This document shows, piece after piece, positions 59,911-64,000 of a stretch of 64,000 nt of DNA. Each line of letters opens with the position of its first letter. Positions within the stretch are counted from its first letter, which is position 1. The notes beneath the pieces were generated by a model that was given only the letters and a program-made list of their open reading frames with translations, was not told where the DNA came from and did no database searches. Origin of the DNA: Maribacter spongiicola (GTDB lineage Bacteria; Bacteroidota; Bacteroidia; Flavobacteriales; Flavobacteriaceae); contig NZ_SOAY01000010.1 of the NCBI RefSeq assembly GCF_004364165.1, forward strand, positions 372,001-436,000, written 5' to 3'. The translations under genes and the position numbers were made by a program.

Positions 59911-62553
59911 TTGCAAAAATTAAGTGATAATCTAAAATTTAAATATACCTGGCGAATCTATCAGCAGAAATTTTTAGATGGTTTTCAAGAGCATATAAAA
60001 GATGAACATTTACATGTTATTGCACCACCTGGTTCGGGAAAAACGATATTGGGTCTAGAAATTTTAAAACGAATAGGTAAGCCGACTTTGGTGTTGTCAC
60101 CAACATTGACCATTAGAAATCAATGGCGTTCTAGATTATTAGAGTTTTTTACGGTCAATGGTGAATTTGACGCTTATTCATTAGATATTAAATCTCCTGA
60201 CCAGATTACTTTTTCTACATACCAATCGTTATTTTCATTTTCCAAATCATTTGGTGAGAATGCTAAAGAGCAGCTGTTAGCGTATATAAAAGAACATCAA
60301 ATTGAAACGTTGGTATTGGATGAGGCACATCATTTAAAAAATGAATGGTGGTATTGTTTGTTTCACTTAAAGGCAATAGAAGGGTTGACCGTGGTTTCGC
60401 TAACGGCAACACCGCCATACGACAGTACGGGAACAGAAATCAATCGCTATTTTAGTCTGTGTGGTCCAATCGATGACGAAATCGCCGTGCCTGATCTTAT
60501 TAAAAACGGAAATCTTTGTCCGCATCAAGATTTTATATACTTCTCTAAACCAGAAGCGGCACAAATTAAATATATCGTTAGTTATCGCGAACAGATATTG
60601 AATTTTACCAATAAGCTTCTTGCAAATACAGCCTTGCAAGAAAAATTGATTACCCAAGATTTCTATGTAAACCCTAAAAAATCTTTGGATTACATTTATC
60701 AGTACCCAAGCTTCTTTTCTTCAATAATTATTTATTTGAATTCTTGCGGCTATGCGGTTAATGAAAATAATCTAAAAATACTAGGCTTTGTCAATAACGA
60801 TGTAACCTTTCCAAGTTTTACCTATGAATGGTCAGAAGTTTTGTTACAGCATTTATTAGTAGATCAACGGGAATATTTTATTGCTTTTGAGGATATTCTA
60901 CTGCCTTTGGAAAAAGAATTGAAACGAATTGGGGTGCTAGATAACAAGCGGGTCAATTGTGTAGGAGATGAAGGCTTGTACCGTAACCTGTCTAATAGCC
61001 CAAGTAAGTTAGAAAGTATTTTTAAAATTGTTGAGCATACCAATGTTAGTTTACAAGAAGGTGCCAGAACCGTTATTTTAACCGATTTTATTCGAAAGGA
61101 GTTTTTAAATTTTGAAGGGAATGATACTAAAACTATAAACAAATTAGGGGTTGTGCCTATTTTTAAATATATACTTGCCAAGCAACCTACTAATAGCTCA
61201 TTAGCTGTGTTAACGGGTTCTTTGGTAATTGTACATGAGAATGCATTATCACATTTAAAGGAAATACTGGCAATAGTCCAATTGGGTGTAGAACCTATAG
61301 AGGGTTCGGCAGGATATATATTCATTCCAGTTCCAGATGCTTTAAAGAATAAAATTGCGGAAGCTATTACCCAGCTTTTTAAAATAGGTATAATGACAAC
61401 ACTTATTGGTACAAAAGCTTTTTTAGGTGAAGGTTGGGATGCTCCTTGTATTAATACATTGATACTTGCATCTTATGTGGGTTCTTTTGTTTCTTCTAAC
61501 CAAATGAGGGGTCGCGCTATTAGGGTAGATGCAGATAACCCAGATAAAACAGGTGCCATTTGGCATCTTGCCTGTTTAGACCCTACCGCTATTAACGGAG
61601 GTAAGGATATGGAAAAACTTCAGCAACGGTTTGAGGCTTTTAACGGTGTTTCTATGCGTGACGAGATATATATTTCTAATGGAATAGACCGATTGGTATT
61701 ACCTGAAGAGTGGTCTGAAACCTTAGATTTAGCAACGATTAACAAAGATATGCTCTCTAGTGCTCAACAGAAAAATGTTTTTAGGGATAGATGGGCAGCA
61801 GCTATTGCTAAAGGAAATGTTTTGGTACGTGAACTGAAGATTCCTTATACCAATGAAACGTCATTTGCCAGAACAAAAAAATTAAATGCCCTAAATGCCG
61901 GTAAGTATGTAATGCTTGAGGTCGTCTTAGGTGTTTCCTTTTTTATTCCTGAATTTTTACTTAAGAATTTTGGTGCGGTTTTAAATAAAGGGGTAGTGCA
62001 GGTTATTTATATATTCTGTGCCGCCCTTATTCTGGGCTTTGGACCTAAAACGTTTAAAGCTTTAAAACTTTATTTTTTATTCGGTAATCAATACAAGAAA
62101 ACTAAGAAAATAGGAACCGCAATATTACACTATCTGATAGATGAAAAGAACTTGAATTTTGAATCTAATAATGCAAAAATTGTTGCCGAACAGAATTTGA
62201 AGGGAACTTTTTCTATTTATTTACAAGATGCAAGCCAGCATGATTGTAATATATTTATTTCTTTGTTGGAGGAAGTTATTGCGCCCATTGACAACCCTAG
62301 ATATTTGTTGGTCAATGTTAATTTTATAAAGAGAAAACTCGGTATTAAAAATTATTATGTGGTACCAAAGGATATCGGAAAGAATAAAACCGAAGCATTA
62401 AGGTTCAAAGAATATTGGAACAAACATGTGGATGGTTCTAAAATTTTATTCACCAGAACAGTAAAGGGTAGAAAAGAATTACTTAAAGCACGATTTTCGC
62501 ACTTAAAATATCAATTTGAAGAGGTTTCGAAAAAAGCGATAACGTGGAAGTAA
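59911..62553 (+). CDS. Membrane-anchored DEAH-box helicase with TTG start
   Basis: This is an 880-residue protein beginning at a TTG codon; no in-frame ATG lies between the upstream stop at 59881-59883 and the Walker motif. Helicase motifs: Walker A APPGSGKT (38-45), LDEAHH at 136-141, SLTATPP, and QMRGRAIRVD (motif VI, near 530). Between the RecA domains is a long insertion (about 200-400). After them, two hydrophobic spans (about 667-685 and 697-716) would put the C-terminal 160 residues beyond or along the membrane. A superfamily 2 helicase with transmembrane segments is rare. I do not know its family name. The neighbours do not explain it; a DNA-uptake or defence role is possible. Confidence 0.85.
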   Translation: MQKLSDNLKFKYTWRIYQQKFLDGFQEHIKDEHLHVIAPPGSGKTILGLEILKRIGKPTLVLSPTLTIRNQWRSRLLEFFTVNGEFDAYSLDIKSPDQITFSTYQSLFSFSKSFGENAKEQLLAYIKEHQIETLVLDEAHHLKNEWWYCLFHLKAIEGLTVVSLTATPPYDSTGTEINRYFSLCGPIDDEIAVPDLIKNGNLCPHQDFIYFSKPEAAQIKYIVSYREQILNFTNKLLANTALQEKLITQDFYVNPKKSLDYIYQYPSFFSSIIIYLNSCGYAVNENNLKILGFVNNDVTFPSFTYEWSEVLLQHLLVDQREYFIAFEDILLPLEKELKRIGVLDNKRVNCVGDEGLYRNLSNSPSKLESIFKIVEHTNVSLQEGARTVILTDFIRKEFLNFEGNDTKTINKLGVVPIFKYILAKQPTNSSLAVLTGSLVIVHENALSHLKEILAIVQLGVEPIEGSAGYIFIPVPDALKNKIAEAITQLFKIGIMTTLIGTKAFLGEGWDAPCINTLILASYVGSFVSSNQMRGRAIRVDADNPDKTGAIWHLACLDPTAINGGKDMEKLQQRFEAFNGVSMRDEIYISNGIDRLVLPEEWSETLDLATINKDMLSSAQQKNVFRDRWAAAIAKGNVLVRELKIPYTNETSFARTKKLNALNAGKYVMLEVVLGVSFFIPEFLLKNFGAVLNKGVVQVIYIFCAALILGFGPKTFKALKLYFLFGNQYKKTKKIGTAILHYLIDEKNLNFESNNAKIVAEQNLKGTFSIYLQDASQHDCNIFISLLEEVIAPIDNPRYLLVNVNFIKRKLGIKNYYVVPKDIGKNKTEALRFKEYWNKHVDGSKILFTRTVKGRKELLKARFSHLKYQFEEVSKKAITWK

Positions 62554-62569
62554 AAAGGTGATCAATGAG

Positions 62570-63358
62570 CTATATTGCTATCTCACCTATCAAATAGCAA
62601 ACGCCATTACCCGATATTTTTACACGGTCCCCAAGATATTCGCATTGTATATCGCCACCACGTTCAGATAGTTGCTTGGCGGTCAATATTTTCTTATTCA
62701 ACTTTTTTGACCAATACGGAGTCAAAGTAGTGTGCGCAGAACCCGTAACCGGATCTTCTGGAATGCCACATTGCGGAGCAAAAAATCGCGAGACAAAATC
62801 TACATCGTTGCCTTTTGCAGAAACAATGACACCTCTACAATCCAATTCATTCAATAAATGGAAATTAGGTTTTATGTTCTCGATTTCCTCCTGAGATTCA
62901 TAAATAAGCATATAGTCGGTCTTGCCTTTAAACGTTTCCAACGGTTGTTTTCCTATGGCTTTTGATAAGTTGATTTGTTCTGAAACTGGTATTACGTCAT
63001 CCGTAGGGAAATCCATGGTTAATAATCCCGACTCACTTTTTTGAACTAATAACTCTCCACTTTTTGGTGAAATAAACCGAAGCGTATTTTCATTGTAACC
63101 GTAGTGTTTATAGAGCACGAAGGCAGTAGCAAGGGTAGCATGACCGCAAAGGTCTACTTCTATTTCAGGGGTAAACCAACGAAGTTCATAATGATCATTA
63201 TGCTGCACTGCAAAAGCCGTTTCTGCCAAATTATTTTCCGCAGCTATCTGTTGCATTAAATCGTTTTCTAACCAAGATTCTAAAATACAAACTGCTGCTG
63301 GATTGCCGCCAAATAGCTTAGAGGTGAAGGCGTCTATTTGAAATATTTTTTGCTTCAT
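62570..63358 (-). CDS. PhzF-family isomerase/epimerase-like protein
   Basis: This 262-residue protein has the two-lobed diaminopimelate-epimerase fold. Landmarks are the opening FQIDAFTSKLFGGNPAAVCIL (quoted as DAFTSKLFGGNPAAVCIL), the catalytic Glu in NNLAETAFA, LCGHATLATAFVLY and the second-lobe GIPEDPVTGSAHTTL. It has no signal peptide. Relatives include phenazine-biosynthesis PhzF, but here there are no phenazine genes, so the substrate is unknown. It is convergent with the helicase gene, the stops 16 bp apart. Confidence 0.93.
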   Translation of the reverse strand: MKQKIFQIDAFTSKLFGGNPAAVCILESWLENDLMQQIAAENNLAETAFAVQHNDHYELRWFTPEIEVDLCGHATLATAFVLYKHYGYNENTLRFISPKSGELLVQKSESGLLTMDFPTDDVIPVSEQINLSKAIGKQPLETFKGKTDYMLIYESQEEIENIKPNFHLLNELDCRGVIVSAKGNDVDFVSRFFAPQCGIPEDPVTGSAHTTLTPYWSKKLNKKILTAKQLSERGGDIQCEYLGDRVKISGNGVCYLIGEIAI

Positions 63359-63463
63359 AGAATTGAGATTTATTCGATAATCTAGATGATAAAGATGCGA
63401 GTCTTAACTATAAAATTATAGTTATTATAAAATGAATGCATCAATTGATTGCTCTGACGTTGG

Positions 63464-64000
63464 TTATTCTAGTCCGAATTTACGACTAATCTCGTCAGCT
63501 TTTTGAATCCATTTCTTGGGCGCATCAAATCGGTATCCTACATAGAACTCAAGAAAACTGATAGAGTCGTCTAAAATGAAATTTTCATCAGATGTGTGAC
63601 TCAATAGGTGCGTGTTGATATTTACGCCACTAAAGAAATTTTCTGAATTATAGCCGCCGGTCATTCTAAAAATTAGTTGTGCCAAACCATTAAACGAAGA
63701 ATTTCCATCTGTGCTAGAATAGTTGAAACCCAATCCGCCAGTGGCACCAGCAGAAACGAGGTAATTTTCATCAAAAACCCAGTTGTAATAATAGCCCGGA
63801 CCAATAGCAACCTTTAAAGATTTCTCTAATTGATTATCGATTATAGGATCTTCTAGTTTAAACTTGGTATAGTAGTACGATATGCTAGGAATAAAACTAC
63901 CGACACTTTGTTTCTGCCATTCGTTCTGAAATCCGATAGCACGAAACGAGAAATCAGGATTAAAAATATAACTAGAGGTACCTCCTATTTTAAAGGTTTT
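63464..64000 (-). CDS. DUF4421 protein (5' end beyond window)
   Basis: The frame is open from base 64000 to the stop at 63464, giving 178 C-terminal residues. An internal ATG at 63733 is not the start. The sequence reads NPDFSFRAIGFQNEWQKQS, GSFIPSISYYYTKF and IGPGYYYNWVFDENYLVSAG, then GGLGFNYSS, the alternating pattern of an outer-membrane barrel that I recognise as DUF4421. Function unknown. The N-terminus with its signal peptide should lie to the right of the window. Confidence 0.82.
   Translation of the reverse strand, partial: KTFKIGGTSSYIFNPDFSFRAIGFQNEWQKQSVGSFIPSISYYYTKFKLEDPIIDNQLEKSLKVAIGPGYYYNWVFDENYLVSAGATGGLGFNYSSTDGNSSFNGLAQLIFRMTGGYNSENFFSGVNINTHLLSHTSDENFILDDSISFLEFYVGYRFDAPKKWIQKADEISRKFGLE

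Overview
The window comes from an AT-rich member of the Bacteroidota, most likely a marine Flavobacteriaceae. The evidence is a type IX secretion sorting domain, DUF3078, DUF2480 and DUF4421 proteins, a flavobacterial-type succinate dehydrogenase, TAnnTTTG promoter elements and a general lack of Shine-Dalgarno sequences. I cannot name the genus.

Layout. 1-2557: succinate dehydrogenase sdhC and sdhA (sdhA runs off the left edge). 2.7-15.9 kb: small conserved proteins, a BNR-repeat exported protein, two tandem M28 peptidases, Xaa-Pro aminopeptidase, exonuclease III, a fasciclin protein, a BrnQ carrier and ThiL. 16-20.2 kb: a Tat-exported Gfo/Idh/MocA oxidoreductase and two beta-propeller-like lipoproteins. 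20.3-27.9 kb: a complete SUF iron-sulfur assembly locus (sufA-like, B, C, D, an outer-membrane protein, sufS, sufE, a DUF59 protein, DUF2480). A 13-bp inverted repeat overlaps the promoter of its first gene. 27.9-34.4 kb: a DUF3078 protein, HflX, an EEP-family protein, a subtilase with a T9SS tail and a DUF3124 lipoprotein.

35.3-48.1 kb is an accessory island between a PolB-type 3'-5' exonuclease gene and ogt. It is punctuated by four copies (A-D) of a 190-330 bp direct repeat. Copy D is the 3' end of the intact ogt gene plus its downstream spacer. Copies B and C carry extra, slightly diverged copies of roughly the last 20 ogt codons, and copy A abuts the exonuclease gene. The simplest reading is that cargo has been inserted repeatedly at the 3' end of ogt, leaving three modules in tandem, all transcribed away from ogt. 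No recombinase gene is visible. The modules hold a secreted protein of unknown function; a Hachiman defence system (hamA/hamB), a mobile-mystery A/B Fic pair, a group II intron remnant and a duplicated, truncated secreted-protein gene; and unknown immunity-like and membrane proteins with a LytTR regulator and a CPBP protease. GC-rich palindromes and a MITE-like element are scattered inside.

48-64 kb returns to core genes: ogt, a CNNM/CBS protein, a serine hydrolase, hemB, a tiny basic protein, an AraC-type TPR regulator, an ankyrin protein, an ABC ATPase with a permease-M1 aminopeptidase fusion, an unusual membrane-anchored DEAH helicase with a TTG start, a PhzF protein and a DUF4421 protein cut by the right edge.

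The main point of interest is the ogt-anchored, recombinase-less repeat/cargo array carrying anti-phage genes. The Hachiman system itself is a known family; the accretion arrangement is what I would look at again. All family assignments are from motif recognition by eye, with no database search.
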